Positions 1 through 11,228 of a DNA stretch of 64,000 nucleotides are shown one piece after another. Below the pieces are notes generated by a model. The model made no database searches and was not told the origin of the DNA. It saw only the letters and a list, made by a program, of their open reading frames with translations. The stretch lies in assembly GCA_964019425.1 (NCBI GenBank), contig OZ025829.1, positions 186,001 to 250,000 of the forward strand. Reading direction: 5' to 3'. How positions within the stretch are numbered: position 1 is the first letter of the stretch; each line of letters begins with the position of its first letter. The translations under genes and the position numbers were made by a program. This DNA comes from Flectonema sp. DT1601. Its lineage: Eukaryota; Euglenozoa; Diplonemea; Diplonemida; Diplonemidae.

Positions 1-84
1 TTTTTTTCTTTTTTTTTTCTTGTTCTTTAATTTCCCTTGTTTTTCTCTTTTTTTTTATTCTTAAACCTGTTCATTTTTTTTCAG

Positions 85-182
85 CGTTTGACATACACTA
101 CGGAACCTTTGGATTGCCTGCTGGCAAATTCAAAGGAGATGACGAGAAGCAGAGAATACGGAAATCTGGAATTTTTGGCTAA
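85..182 (+). CDS. Last exon of a + strand gene, cut by the window edge
   Basis: A T-rich tract ending in TTTTTTTTCAG at 74-84 is followed by 32 open codons ending in TAA at 180-182. The peptide contains HYGTFGLPAGKFKGDDEKQR and ends RKSGIFG. The repeated FG-[LI] with charged spacing resembles the C-terminal repeats of THO1/SARNP-type nuclear proteins (family knowledge, weak). It is the only host exon on the + strand and it converges on SRP72. The splice acceptor and reading frame are seen; the identity is a guess. Confidence 0.5.
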
Positions 183-271
183 CTGACTGTTATCAGCCTC
201 CAGATTATCACTTTCATTTGAGTCAGGAAACCTGAACTAGAACTCTTCCAATAGTTTATGAGGATGAGATC

Positions 272-2274
272 CTATTCAACGACATCTTTAACTTCTTGTG
301 CTCTGACCTCATCAAAGTAAACTCTTAATGTTGATTTCAATTCCTCTCTTTCAGACTGCTCTTGACGAGATCTCTTTGTGTTTGCTTCAATCCTCTCCTT
401 TTTCAACTCTCTAACTTGTCTTTTAGTTAAAGCTTTGTATGATGCTCTTTCCTTCTGACACTTCCATCTGTCTGGATCTGGTGGTGAAGAACCTTCAATA
501 ACATGAGATGGTATTTTATTCTTCTTCTTTTTCTTTTTCTTTGTTGTTTTAGCATCTGGAGCTGAAGCTTGTTTTGCTGCAAGTTCTCTGATCTTCAACG
601 CGAGTAGATCGCTGGCTTGGGCGGCACTAATGTCAGAAGCAGCGACTGGAAGAGTTGACGCCAGCTGTTCTGCCTCACCAACAGACGTGTAAGACAAGCA
701 CATGATAAGACCTGATTTTATTTCTGGAGTATCAATTCCAAGCTTTTGAAGTTCCTTGTATGTAACAGCGGCGTCACTCCATTCTTTCTGTCTCATTTGT
801 AATTTCGCACAGGCTTCAAGAAGAGCAGATAAGTTTCTGTTCTTTATTTCTATACACTCATTTGATACCTTCCAATAAGAGATAGCATCCGTAAGAACAG
901 CTTTAGCTTCTTTAATGTCTCCGTGTTTTTCATAAGCTGCTACTAGAGTGGCGGCAACACCAAGTTGATGTTGTAAGTCAGTAACTCCTCTTAATTCTGT
1001 AACAGCAGCCTTTAACTGACCCTGTTCAAGTAGAATCTGAGAGAGCATGAGTCTAACTGTTGGGGAGTCACTGGAAGATGTTTTGAGGAATCCACGAAGG
1101 AGTTCATCAGCTTTCTGAAGTTTACCCTCACCGTACAGCAGGGAAGCCTGAGCGATGTACCCAAGGGGTGACTTGGTATTCTCTCTTACTAATGCATCTG
1201 CCATTGGTTTACCCGTAGCCCTTCTCATCTGTCCCATCAGTAGAGTTGAGTTGTAGCGAATCGCTTCCCGTTGTGAGGAGCTAAGACGAGCGTCGAAGTG
1301 AGCTTCACTGAGAGGTTTCAATCGCTTGAAGGCATCAAAAACAGTTGTCGAATCGTGTGTTAATGCGCACAGATTATTATTACCAACAGCAAGAGTACTT
1401 AGAGATGATGGTTTGTTCTTAAGAACTTCAGTTAAAAGTGATACAGCTTTTTCATAATCACCAGTCTCACCAGCAATGTAAGCTCTTTGAACGGAAACCG
1501 TTGCTAGCTCGTCGGCAATTACTGAAGCTGGTTCATTTTCATATGCCTCCCGACAGTCAGCTTCGGCGTCATCGAGTGCTTTGTTTGCTTTACCCCATTC
1601 TTTCTTCTGGATGTGAATATAAGCTTTGTTTAACAATAAATCATGAGTTAGATCTGGCATGTTAAGCATTTTAGCGCCTTCTTCAAGATTTCCATCACAA
1701 ATAGTCGCTGAACTCAAGTTGACCATAACTCCTTCATCGTCTTCTTGCCCCTGACGAATCTTTTGGTATAATTTAGTTGCTTTGCTGAAGTCATCTTCCT
1801 TAAAAGCGATTTGTGCTTCCAAATGGTCGATGGCTTCTTTATTACTGCCGCCATGCTTTTTTAGGATCTCAGCGGCAGTCGATAATTTATTAATACGGTA
1901 GTAGCAGTATGCTAACTGAAATCCACATTTTGAAACTGTTTCACTTGATTCTATGAACTGTTTTATTTGTTTTGTTGTTGTTGTTGTTGGTCAGTACGTA
2001 AACCTTTCTTCTTAACATACCTTAATACATTCACCAAATCGGTCGAACGACATCAAAGTGTAAACCTTGTATTGAAGGGCGTCTTCGTCTTTGGGACTTT
2101 GTTTTAATATTTGATCACATAATTGAAGTGTTTTCTGTGTTTGATATTTGTTTTCTTCTTTTTTTTTTCGTTATTGTTATTTTTTTTTTTTTTTTGATGT
2201 AATCATACCTTACAATTTCCTTCATATTCTCTAAGTTCCATGAAGTAGTTTCCAAGTTCTTTTTTACCTGCCAT
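272..2274 (-). CDS. SRP72: Signal recognition particle subunit SRP72, three exons
   Basis: Largest protein of the signal recognition particle. It binds SRP68 and the 7SL RNA and is needed to target ribosomes to the ER. Exons: 2274-2209 (begins MAGKKELGNYF), 2134-2021 and 1957-272. Both introns are phase 0 with donors GTATGAT and GTATGTT and acceptors ending in ACAG. The joined product is 621 residues, near the human length of about 670. TPR-like helical repeats fill residues 1-500. Near the C-terminus a run of lysines is followed by PPDPDRWKCQKERASY, the SRP72 RNA-binding signature (human TPDPERWLPMRERSYY). A start at the in-frame ATG at 1822 would drop the N-terminal repeats that the first two exons supply. 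A pyrimidine tract ending in CCAG lies at 2305-2306, 30 nt before the ATG, and suits trans-splicing or a leader intron. Confidence 0.93.
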
Positions 2275-2504
2275 TTGTGTTTTTTAGTGTGGTCCCCTGT
2301 CCACCTGGAAAAAAAAAATCAAATTAAATTAAATTAAATTGAATTCAGTCAGAGTATATAAACCCAGAGAGCGGAATCTTAGTTTATTCACCTGAATTAT
2401 TAGAAAATTATGTTTCAAGTAAGTTTTGTGAACATGAATGAAGGCATTGGCGTCTAACACTGCGTGTGTACGCTCGGATCTATGGCTACAGCATAGTATC
2501 ATAA

Positions 2505-3656
2505 TTAGACTATTTTTAAAGTGTCTTTGTGATGTTTCGCAAGTATTGCTAACTTACTTCCCCATCCGATTCCCTGTACTTCAAGATTAACATAGTGTGT
2601 CCCAGGACGACTAGCTTGTATTTGTAGTAGGTTTTCCTTGTCACCGATTGCTGAAAAAAAAGAAGCCGCTGCTAAGAAGTAATCAGAACCTGTTAAGTGA
2701 ATTGATTTTCTTTTTCCGATGTCACATATAAAATTTCCAAGTTTTTTAGCTTCAGGAAAACCAAAGGCTGCGTGTGGAGTACAAGTCTTTAATATTCCAA
2801 TTAAGTGGTCGAGCTCAAGTTTTTTTGGATTTCTTTGCCATGCATTCTTAATAAACTTCGACAAACCATCAAGATCGAAACGAACCTCGTAGAACTTTAA
2901 TACAGTATCTCTTGCTGTATTATCTAGAAACATTCTCCTGTGCATCTCATCAACAATCATCAGAAGTACATCGTCGCTGTCCTTAAGAACAGCTAATTTG
3001 GACAGCGCTGCTCCAAAAAAAATAGCATCTAGTAACCCTTTTTTATCCATATCCGCAGTTATGTTTACAATGTGTTTAGCTCTGCTTGCGCACTTTAATA
3101 GAAGTGTGTATGATTGTTTTCCTATGATATTGTTTGATGATATTTCATGAAAAGCTTTAGATGCTTCGAGGTAAATTTCATCGGCTTCTTTGAATCTTCC
3201 GTCTACGATGCAGGCATTTGATTGAAAAGATAAGGCTTTCAGTATGAAAACTAGAGTAACAGTATCCTTTTCAACATTACGAGATTCCATAATACTGATA
3301 ACCCTATTCAAGACTTTGTATTGCTTGAGAAATATACACAACTCAAGCAAGTAGTTGTAGCTCGACGTTTGAAGCATTTTATTATTTCTCATGAAAATCC
3401 AAATGTCCCTCACATCTTGTATATATCCAGCACGAGCTGTTACCTGCAGCATAGCTCCATACGATCTCGCTCCAACGTGATATCCAGTTATATTTTGAAC
3501 CATATAGAGAGCATTTCCTCTCTTGATTGAGGTGCTATTTCGTATCTTATCCGCCAGAACTGAATCTCCTTTTGAATAAATCGAATCCTTAGAAGAGCGA
3601 CCAGTCCCTGGAAGGTAACGGACTATTCGATTGTCAGGGAAATATCTCCCCTTCAT
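2505..3656 (-). CDS. PPR-like helical repeat protein
   Basis: A 383-residue single-exon protein. Residues 60-160 contain consecutive helix pairs of pentatricopeptide type, for example ARSYGAMLQVTARAGYIQDV followed by a second unit starting SSYNYLLELCIFLKQYKVLN and a third around KDTVTLVFILKAL. PPR proteins usually bind organellar RNA and act in its processing or translation, so a mitochondrial RNA role is likely; this is inference. No cleavable presequence is obvious, but the first 50 residues are basic. An acceptor TTTCTCTTTAG lies about 20 nt upstream of the ATG, which supports the chosen start. Gene neighbours give no operon-like clue. PPR rather than TPR is favoured by the repeat spacing of about 35 residues; a profile search would settle it. 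Confidence 0.65.
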   Translation of the reverse strand: MKGRYFPDNRIVRYLPGTGRSSKDSIYSKGDSVLADKIRNSTSIKRGNALYMVQNITGYHVGARSYGAMLQVTARAGYIQDVRDIWIFMRNNKMLQTSSYNYLLELCIFLKQYKVLNRVISIMESRNVEKDTVTLVFILKALSFQSNACIVDGRFKEADEIYLEASKAFHEISSNNIIGKQSYTLLLKCASRAKHIVNITADMDKKGLLDAIFFGAALSKLAVLKDSDDVLLMIVDEMHRRMFLDNTARDTVLKFYEVRFDLDGLSKFIKNAWQRNPKKLELDHLIGILKTCTPHAAFGFPEAKKLGNFICDIGKRKSIHLTGSDYFLAAASFFSAIGDKENLLQIQASRPGTHYVNLEVQGIGWGSKLAILAKHHKDTLKIV

Positions 3657-4249
3657 GTTTTTATATCAAAGTCAACTAAAGAGAAATCATTCAATAGTTT
3701 TTTTTTTTTTTTACATCTACCTTGTTAAATAATAATGATAATAAGATGGCGATACGAATAGTGCAGCTGAAGAGAGTTTTTCACAAATAAACAATCCATA
3801 TTTTAAAAAAAAAAAAAACCCCCCCCCTGTAAAAATAAAGAGAGAATGAAAATAAAAAAAATAAAATTGAAAACACCTTCCAAAGGATAATTTTATTCAG
3901 AGAATTTAAATAAAAAAAAAAAAAAAAAAAGAAACACTTAAAAAAAAAGAAAGAAGGGGGTTCTCAGCATTCAGTTATGTAATTAAAAAGTTGGTGAGCA
4001 ACAACGTCGACTACTATGGAACAGTACAGCCGACAAAAGGCAATACGTTGCAACCCACATATATTAAGTTTTTTTTTTTTTTTTTTTAAATTCCCCTATT
4101 TTTTTTTTCAGTTATTTTTATATATTTCGTTCTGTTTGTTAATCTCTGTAGTATGCATCATTTAAGTTGAGGCCTTGCATTAGAAACTGGAATAAGCAGC
4201 CGATTTGGCCTCACCTTAGCTAAACTTATACAACTCTTCAAAGGTAGTT
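3657..4249. other. Intergenic, homopolymer-rich
   Basis: Long A and T tracts, a short C run near 3820, and no open frame or splice signal that I can support. It separates the PPR gene from the last exon of LZTFL1. Confidence 0.6.
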
Positions 4250-5905
4250 TTAATCATCGTCATCGTTTGCGTCATCAGGTTCGAATTTGCGAAGGCTGTT
4301 TTTTTTTTTTTTTTTTTTCCCTCCAAGAATTTAACGAAAATAGAACCGATGTCAATTTATTTTATTAAGGGGCGGATGTCGCAAAACCGACTAGAAAGAT
4401 TTAATTTTGTATGGGATTTAACATTTTACCCAAAGAGAGTAAGCCGCAATAACAGTTTCACAGGTTCGCCTGATGTTCATCATTAAACTCCTCTACAGAA
4501 GCCGACTGGTATGCGTCTGAGGGTTATACTCTAGACTAAGCAGGCCAATGAATTATTAGTGAAGAAGGGGTTCCTCTTGAGTACATCTCTAAGTACCTGG
4601 ATGCAACCTTGACTGAATGTGCGAGTTGTAGAGACCTTAGAACTGGTTTCTATCAGGTTGAGATACCGCTTGACGCAAGGAAGTACTTTAGATTTAAGAC
4701 TGACGATGATCATTGGTATGAACTCACTAGACTGCCGATGGGTCATTCTTGTGCCCCAGAAATAATGCACAGTCTAGCAGCAACTATAGCTGGTCATCCA
4801 GATTATGTGAAGTCGGAATTAGCAATCAGCGATGTCAGAATCGATGTCTGGATCGATAACATTCGTTACTCTGGATCGAGAGAGAATACTAAAAACCAGA
4901 ACCAAAGAACTTGATGAAGTTGTATGTAAAGCATCTGCGACTTGGAAACAGGCAGATTCTTTTGATTTATCAGATAGTTATGACTTTCTTGGTGTTCAGT
5001 TTTGAATAAAAGAAAAAAATGAAACAACAATATAAAAACAGTCATACCGCTCTCTGAGTGACTTAATTTCTTCGTTCTTTCGCTGGATGATCGTTTTGAG
5101 GTTCTGAAACTGAGCAGATTCGTTAATTTTACCTTTTTTAAGTTTTTTTTTTTTGTTTGTTTGTTTTTTTTGTATTAGAAAAAAACAACAAAAACACTAC
5201 TACCAGCTAAAACACAATAAAAAAGAGTACATGGATACCTTTTGCTTCTTGTTGAACAGCATCGGTGTCTTTTTCTAATTTATCAAGTTCTTCCTGAAGG
5301 CGGGAAAGGGTGACTTCCGATGGAGAGGTTCCCAACTCCTTAACAGTTTTTAAGACATCCAATTCTTCATTCAAGTCAGTTTGTACTGCTGTTTTCTCTT
5401 TCATCATTGTGTTGAATTGATGCTGAATTTGATGTGCTTTTTCAACAAGTCGTTTTGTCTCTTGTTGAGCGTCCATTAGTTTCTTTCTAGGATCAACACC
5501 ACGAGTTCCTATATCCGGTACTAATGTTTGTGAATCTTTTTTAGTTAGTTCGTTTTCTAACGCGCTGGTTTCCTTTTCAATATTAGCATTAGTAAATCTC
5601 GACGAGTCAATTGATAAAAGGACTTCCTTACCATCTGCCTGCTCCAGTATATCTAAACCAACGTCTGTTGTCGCTTGTATGTAGTCTGAGTATTGTTTGT
5701 TAAGAGAAACTTTTAATATATTTAAATAATTCATTAAAAGTTGATCAACATCACCTCTTGTGTAAGTCATATCCATCATTGAAGTGTCTTTGAATGAGCT
5801 GAACTCCATGTCAAGAGCTTTTATTGTTTGGTCTCTCTTCGCTCTTGCGGTGTGGAAGTAGGATGTAAGTGTTGCACATCCCACTGGAGAGAGTTCACTA
5901 GCCAT
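4250..5905 (-). CDS. LZTFL1: LZTFL1 (BBS17) homologue, three exons
   Basis: Leucine-zipper protein that binds the BBSome and controls its entry to cilia. Exons: 5905-5239, 5132-5048 and 4295-4250, joined in frame to 265 residues (human 299). The N-terminus (SYFHTARAKRDQTIKALD) aligns with human YMRFARSKRGLRLKTVD, and coiled coil fills residues 125-245. The short exons give the family's C-terminal signature: FQNLKTIIQRKNEEIKSLRE, then RLRKFEPDDAND, against human YRNMKEMLTKKNDQIKDLRK and RLAQYEPED. The last exon codes only 15 residues. Intron 1 ends in an unusual A-rich AAAAAAG. Intron 2 (5047-4296, 752 nt) has a GTATGAC donor and ACAG acceptor and contains a reverse-transcriptase fossil on the opposite strand. 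Presence of this gene implies a ciliated or flagellated host. The acceptor before the start is a CAG about 25 nt upstream. Confidence 0.88.
4531..5005 (+). mobile_element. Reverse-transcriptase fossil of a DIRS/VIPER-like retroelement
   Basis: A broken copy, a partial RT domain only. The recognisable part has the order DLRTGFYQVEIP, then RLPMGHSCAPEIM, then a WIDNIRYSG-type catalytic-site region and a closing YDFLGVQF. This layout, with IDN in place of the usual YxDD, is what I recall for kinetoplastid VIPER-type elements within the tyrosine-recombinase (DIRS-like) retrotransposons; the subfamily is inferred. It has taken on the AT-rich composition of its surroundings and has more than one break, so it is old. 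It lies wholly inside intron 2 of LZTFL1, antisense to it. No terminal repeats were found. Confidence 0.65.
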
Positions 5906-5964
5906 TTTTGTTTTGTTCAGTACCCTGACTTTGTAAAGGTTTTGATAAAAAAAACAGCAATCAT

Positions 5965-6095
5965 GTTAGTAACATTAATTTTAGAACAGAAAAAGTGAGA
6001 ATAAGAAAAAGTATTCATTTATGCAGTTTCCCAACATCAAAAAAGGGTAATAGAATATGTAGTTTCAGGAGCCTTTAATCTGATACTACTTAAAA
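5965..6095. repeat. Dispersed repeat, copy 1
   Basis: About 130 bp closely matching 38142-38275 in the surface-protein region, in the same orientation. The shared core includes TTAATTTTAGAACAGAAAA, GTATTCATTT, GGTAATAGAATATGTAGTTT and CTTTAATCT. The differences are small indels in A runs and a 17-nt tract present only in the other copy. No coding content. It could be a short non-autonomous element. Confidence 0.75.
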
Positions 6096-6590
6096 AGTAA
6101 ATCATATTAGCTACCAATGAAAGTCATCAGTTCACTTTGTTCGGATGCTACCCGCGACTACCAACTACCATCTATTTCAACGTTATCTAAATCTCACATT
6201 ATTTGATTCACATGTTTGATTGAGAAGGGGAAAAATAATAATAATAATAATAATAAAGTTCAATAAACGCCATTAGTTAACACAAGAATTGAAGTTAATT
6301 TTTTTTTTTTTTTCCATGTTTTTTTGGTGCACTTTCTTACTACAGAAGTGGCGGCAACAATTTTAAATCTGTTTCCTGCTCTTTACATTTTGCGTAAGAA
6401 TTTTAAACCACTCCCCTCCCCCAGAAATTTAGATAAAGAAAAATTTTTTTTCTTTTAATGGGGTTCACGGTCGAATACAAGAATGTGAGAAAAAAGAAAA
6501 AAAAAAAAGTGACAACTCAGAGAAGGAAAAATATTCGTAAAAAAACTTTAAAATAAAAAACCAACCGCGGAAACCCAACATTCATTATTC

Positions 6591-6977
6591 TGTCTGAACT
6601 CCTCGCGATCTCTGCCAATCGAGTTTGTAAAGATTTCCGTCTGGGGATTGGGAAGAAGTTTTTCTTCTTCTTAAATCGTAGGAAAAAACTTCTCCCCCTC
6701 CACTGATCTGTGAATCTTGCTGGATCTCAGCTGCTGTTCCCTAAAAATAAAAATATTTAAAAAAAAAAAATGGTGAAGGGAAAAAAAGAAAAAAGAAAAA
6801 AAAGGAGGAAAATGATATTCTGGATAAAACCAAAATAAACGGAGGGTGCGTGAGGCGATAATCGTTGCAGCAATATATTCGTACCAATTTCACATAAGAA
6901 ACACAAGCTGCGCGAAAAGATAAAGGAAAGCACGGAGACCAAAAAAAAGGGAATTTGATTAAAGAAATGACCGCCAT
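6591..6977 (-). CDS. Possible small two-exon gene
   Basis: Not recognised. The better-supported part is 6741-6591: an acceptor ATTTTTAG followed by 49 open codons that are not low-complexity (includes GGGEVFSYDLRRRKTSSQ and GNLYKLDWQRSRGVQTE) and a TAA. A candidate first exon, 6977-6885, begins MAVISLIKFPFFW and joins in phase 0 through a GTACGAA donor, giving about 80 residues. An AATAG acceptor lies upstream of the ATG. The donor is atypical for this window and the first exon is Phe-rich, so the start is doubtful. Confidence 0.35.
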
Positions 6978-6984
6978 ATCCCAA

Positions 6985-7930
6985 GGTGATACAGCAGTTA
7001 CTATTTTACGTTTTTTTGTTTTTTTCTAAAAAAAAAGAAGTGGAGGGTGGCTTCGTAGTGCGCTACCTGCATTACAGTGACAAACCTTGGTCAAGAGTAA
7101 GCCAGTGATAAGTGGTGTGCAAGGTGCTATGCGATTGCCACTACCCCCACAAAGCAAAGGAAAACTTAAATTGATATTTTCTTTTTTAATTTATAGGGGA
7201 ACAGGGGAATGAGAAACAACAGGGGAAGGAATATATTTATTTATTTTTTCTATTTTTTTTTGGCATTCCTCTCTTTTTTTTATTTCTTTTCATTTGTTTT
7301 TTTTTTTTTTTTCTCGTTGTCCCTAGCCACATGCAATGATATTATTTTCAATTCTGACAGTTCACAATTTCACCATTCCGCCGACGTATCGACGCCCAAT
7401 TTTTTGTATTATTTTTTTATTTCACGCTTTTTCAAACAAAAGTACAAATAAAACAGTACAATGAATGTGTTTACCTTAATTAGTATTCACGCGCAAAAAA
7501 AATCAGTTGACTGTGTGAAAGCTGCACAGATTATTTTTTTTTCTTTTTCCTCTAATTTCTCTTTCCTGTTTTACAATATTATTCTCATATGTATAAGTAC
7601 AGTAATAAGTGCTCTGAAGGAATGACGATCTGAAAGAAATATTACTCGACAACAGTGAAGGGTATCGTGTCTGTCCACAATGATCGATGTTGTGAAAATA
7701 CAGTGTGAGCAATCGGATGTTTAGTTCTTTCAAGCAAGTGTCACTGTTCTGTACGTTGATAAGGTTCTTTCTTTGTCTTTTTCTTTTCTTCTTTCCTACC
7801 CCCTTTTTCATCTTCCAGGGTAGATGGCTCGACAACTGTATGACGACTGCAACGCTGTTGAGTAGCGGCAGTAATGATTAAAGATATTGCTCAATGGCGG
7901 GGAAGGGAACTGGGTTAAACTGCTCTAGAA
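6985..7930. other. Intergenic, between the possible small gene and the binding-protein gene
   Basis: Mostly T- and A-rich. A + strand stretch at 7038-7114 reads VEGGFVVRYLHYSDKPWSR before a GTAAGC donor-like site, faintly like the HY..KPW end of GT8 glycosyltransferases, but no partner exon was found. A 110-residue minus-strand open frame at 7503-7835 is Lys/Ser-rich with no family resemblance and is not called. Confidence 0.4.
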
Positions 7931-10900
7931 TTAGTTAACATCGGCACAGTCAGGTGCGTCATCGACTCCGCACATCTCGGAATCTTCCTGACGCTCTGCG
8001 GAATCATCAGTAGCAGCCCTACAGCAACAGAAATAGATAGCCACAACTATGATAAAAACAAAGCAAACACTTCCAACAACAATTCCAGCGATGGCCGCAT
8101 CACTCAGACCATCATCAGAAGAATTAACGTTTCCAAAAGTACTGAGCGTGACGACGACGAGTCCGTCATATGATCCAAGACTATTAACTGTAATGAATTC
8201 AGCAATAGAACTCGCAACTACTGAATTAATCTCAGCTAAAGTTAAAGCTGTTCCCGCTTGGAAGATTACTTTGTACTTTCCACTCTGGACCTGCAAAACT
8301 TCACCAGCTCTACTCTGTGGGGTTGGAGTGCTTGTTGTTGTCTTAGCAGTTCCAGCGCAAGTGAAACATGTGCTGGTACCGACGGTACAAATTTCCACGC
8401 ATTGAGCTGTATCAGCTCTGACGTTACCAGCAATCAATTGTCCCATTCTCGATGTTGAAGCAGCAATTGTATTAAGAGTACCCGTGATACCAATCTCAAT
8501 ACGTGCTATGATACCAGAGGCAACCTGTTTTGAATTGTTGCTTTTGTTGAAAGGAGAAAAATAAGATCGAAAGGATAAGATAACATACACCGGCAGGTAC
8601 AAGATCTGAAGGAGTTACTGGTGCTGGAACTACCACTGGGGCAGGAGTTATGGCAATGCAAAGTCCGTTGCTCCAGATACAGTTGTCTTCTCTGCAGTAT
8701 TGCTCGTTGTATCTCTGTGCACAGGTTGTGACACAAACTGACAAGTGAGCGACAGGGTTTGAAATTTCGCTTGATACCGAGACAGGAAGGTCTCCAGTTC
8801 CTTGGTAAGGACATTCAGCACCAGTAACTCTGTTTATTCCTTCGTTGTTAACCATGTCTCTGTAGAAGAATCTAACGTGTTGTGGTAGGGATTCAGGGTG
8901 GAACATAGAGATCAAGTCCTCAAGGTAGGCATCAACTTCAACAGTAGCACGTGCGAAGTAATCACTGAAACCACCATCATCCATGGTCTTATCGTAACGG
9001 AACCATTTCTTTCCTGCAACATCACTGGCCGCAAGACCAACGTTACTAAGAACTTGAGCAAATGTCGACGGAGTAGCGCCAGTGTTGCTCGCAATGTAAG
9101 TGACGTCAATGATAATGTCCACGTCTCTCAAGGCGGCCTTTACAGCTGCGATGTCAGTAAATCTCGTGGCCTGACCAGTTGAAAGGTTCGGCAAGTAGGC
9201 AGAGTTCTGAGGATCGTTGTTGGCGACAATACCACCAGCGGCTGCGATTGCTGAGGTCTGGTAACTCGCTCTTGAGAATGTCCAGGAAACACCTCCAAAA
9301 GTACTGTAGCCCAGCTCTACAACACGTGGCTTTGTGCTCTGCGCGTTTCTTGCGTCACCCTTCGTAAGGACGCAGTAGTATCTGGTACGGATTTCTGCGA
9401 ATGTCGTACTGGCGGATACTTCAAGGTTGTAGAACGTCGCCATGAAGAACAACCATTCAGCTCTTCCTAACAATCCAAGATCAGAAGTTGCTGTAGAAAT
9501 AACGTTCTTGGTACTTCCAGTTGATGATCCAGTAAACACAACATCTGAAATAGCTTCAACAGAAGACGGATCCGAAAATGGAAAGTTAATAATCTTACCA
9601 GTAGAACGAAGATGGATGATACAAGCGATTGGAGCCCTAGCGGCAGTTGTCGTGTGGGTTTTCTTCAACAACAGAGCCAAAGCAGAATCAGTAGATGACT
9701 GAAACCCAACTCTCTCAACTGGAATCATTACTCTAACTGCCCATGGTAGAATGTTTGCATTTGGTGCAGGGGTTCCCTTCATGATCAGAATAGTATCAGC
9801 TCTGTGAGAGTTCGTTCCTAAAGCAGCGACCCTGTTGAGATTTCTAACAAGTTTCCAATTCAAGTGATAGTTGACAGAGAAATGACCTGAGTGTTCTGGT
9901 TTAACTTTTTGTGGAAAGTAATCAGTCTGTGGATCATAAGTAACAATAGCTGTCTGTGGGTTAACACTCTCCGACTTAAGACCAACTAAAATTGAAGCTC
10001 TAATATCATTAATGTCGTCAGTGCGAACTCTTCCGTCAGGGATAGAGCATTGGTCTCTGTGTTGATCAGTAAGAGCTGCTGGAACCTTTGGGAAGTCACT
10101 TGCAAATCTCAAGTAAGTTCTCTTCACAGTGTTCCACGGAGCAACATTTACACGAGTAGAATGGTGGCTGACGGCTGAAAGCACATCAGACAACAATAAG
10201 TCTGGGGCAACAGCTGCGTGCTCTAAGAAGTCACTGCTGACTGAGAGAGCAGATTTAATCTTATCCACTTGATAGATGTATGTTCTTGATGGTGTAAGGA
10301 ATTTGTATGAACCTGACGTCGACAAACCCAACCTCTGAATCATTGCAGACGATGAGGTCAATGACGGAGTCTCAACAACAACAATATCAGCCTCAACCAT
10401 GTAGGTGGCGAATGTATTGTCTGATGTGGTCCGGTCTGCTGATCCGAAACTGGATAGGGTGACCAAAGCGTCATCCATTACTTGCTTGAGCCAAGCATCA
10501 TTTCTAAATGACACAACGCCAGTGGATGAAATACTTTGAATCCAAACAACATTTGGTTTCGAAAGAGTCGAAGGAACCTTACTCCTCAACAAAGCAGTTT
10601 GGATTTCATAAGACTGAACAAATCTTCCGACGATGTAGTTAGCCCATCCTTCTCTGTTGATAAAGATGGAGATGAATTCAACGTATTCAGCACGAGCTAA
10701 TAAGGTAGTTTCGGTGTTGATTGGAACATTGATATTCTGATTGGCTACAGTTGTGAACGCTGCAACTGGATTGAAATTAGTTTTGGCTTCATAGCAAGGG
10801 GAAACTGGAGCAACGATGTTTCCGGCATCAACCAAAGCCAACGAACCCAATTCATCAAAGAAACCTAACAACACTGGATCATGAACAGTAGAGGCTCTAA

Positions 10901-11228
10901 TAGGTAATTGATAACGAAAACATCCTGAGGAACTCTCACATGCAGGAGCGGCATTTATCGCGAGAGTGTTTTGAGCAGCATCAGTAAAGCATTGAATCAA
11001 TTGATAAGTTCTAATACCGCTAGCTAAGGTAACAGAAACAGTTTTGTAATGATTGTTGTAAACAACACTCCACTTTGTACTGTAGTCAGCCGATGTCTGC
11101 TCTGGAAAGTAATTCATCGTCGAGACGTAATTAGTTGAAACACAACCGCTCGGGTTCAGAACACTTTGCGCAGCCACTAAAAAGGGCTGCGTAGCCCCCA
11201 AAAGGGCTGCGAATAACAATGACTTCAT
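7931..11228 (-). CDS. Type I membrane protein with two periplasmic-binding-protein-like modules
   Basis: Exons 11228-8589 and 8524-7931 join in phase 0 (donor GTATGTT, acceptor AAAACAG) into 1077 residues. After a signal peptide (1-20) come two related modules starting near residues 36 and 428. Each opens with a YFP motif and an aromatic stretch (NYFPEQTSADYS...WSVVYNNHYKTV; DYFPQKVKPEHS...FSVNYHLNWKLV) and contains an LxRAEW/Y element (LLARAEYVEFISIFIN; LLGRAEWLFFMATFY). This pattern is typical of substrate-binding proteins of bacterial siderophore/metal ABC importers, some of which occur in algae and other protists for iron uptake. A Cys-rich segment (residues 800-870), a Thr/Pro linker, a membrane span near 1023-1047 and a short acidic tail follow. 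Surface capture of an iron chelate is inferred from family; the ligand is unknown. Confidence 0.75.

Noticed and set aside
8049-8458. + strand frames of 118 and 66 residues
   Set aside because: Antisense to exon 2 of the binding-protein-like membrane gene, whose splice junction, span and tail are well supported.
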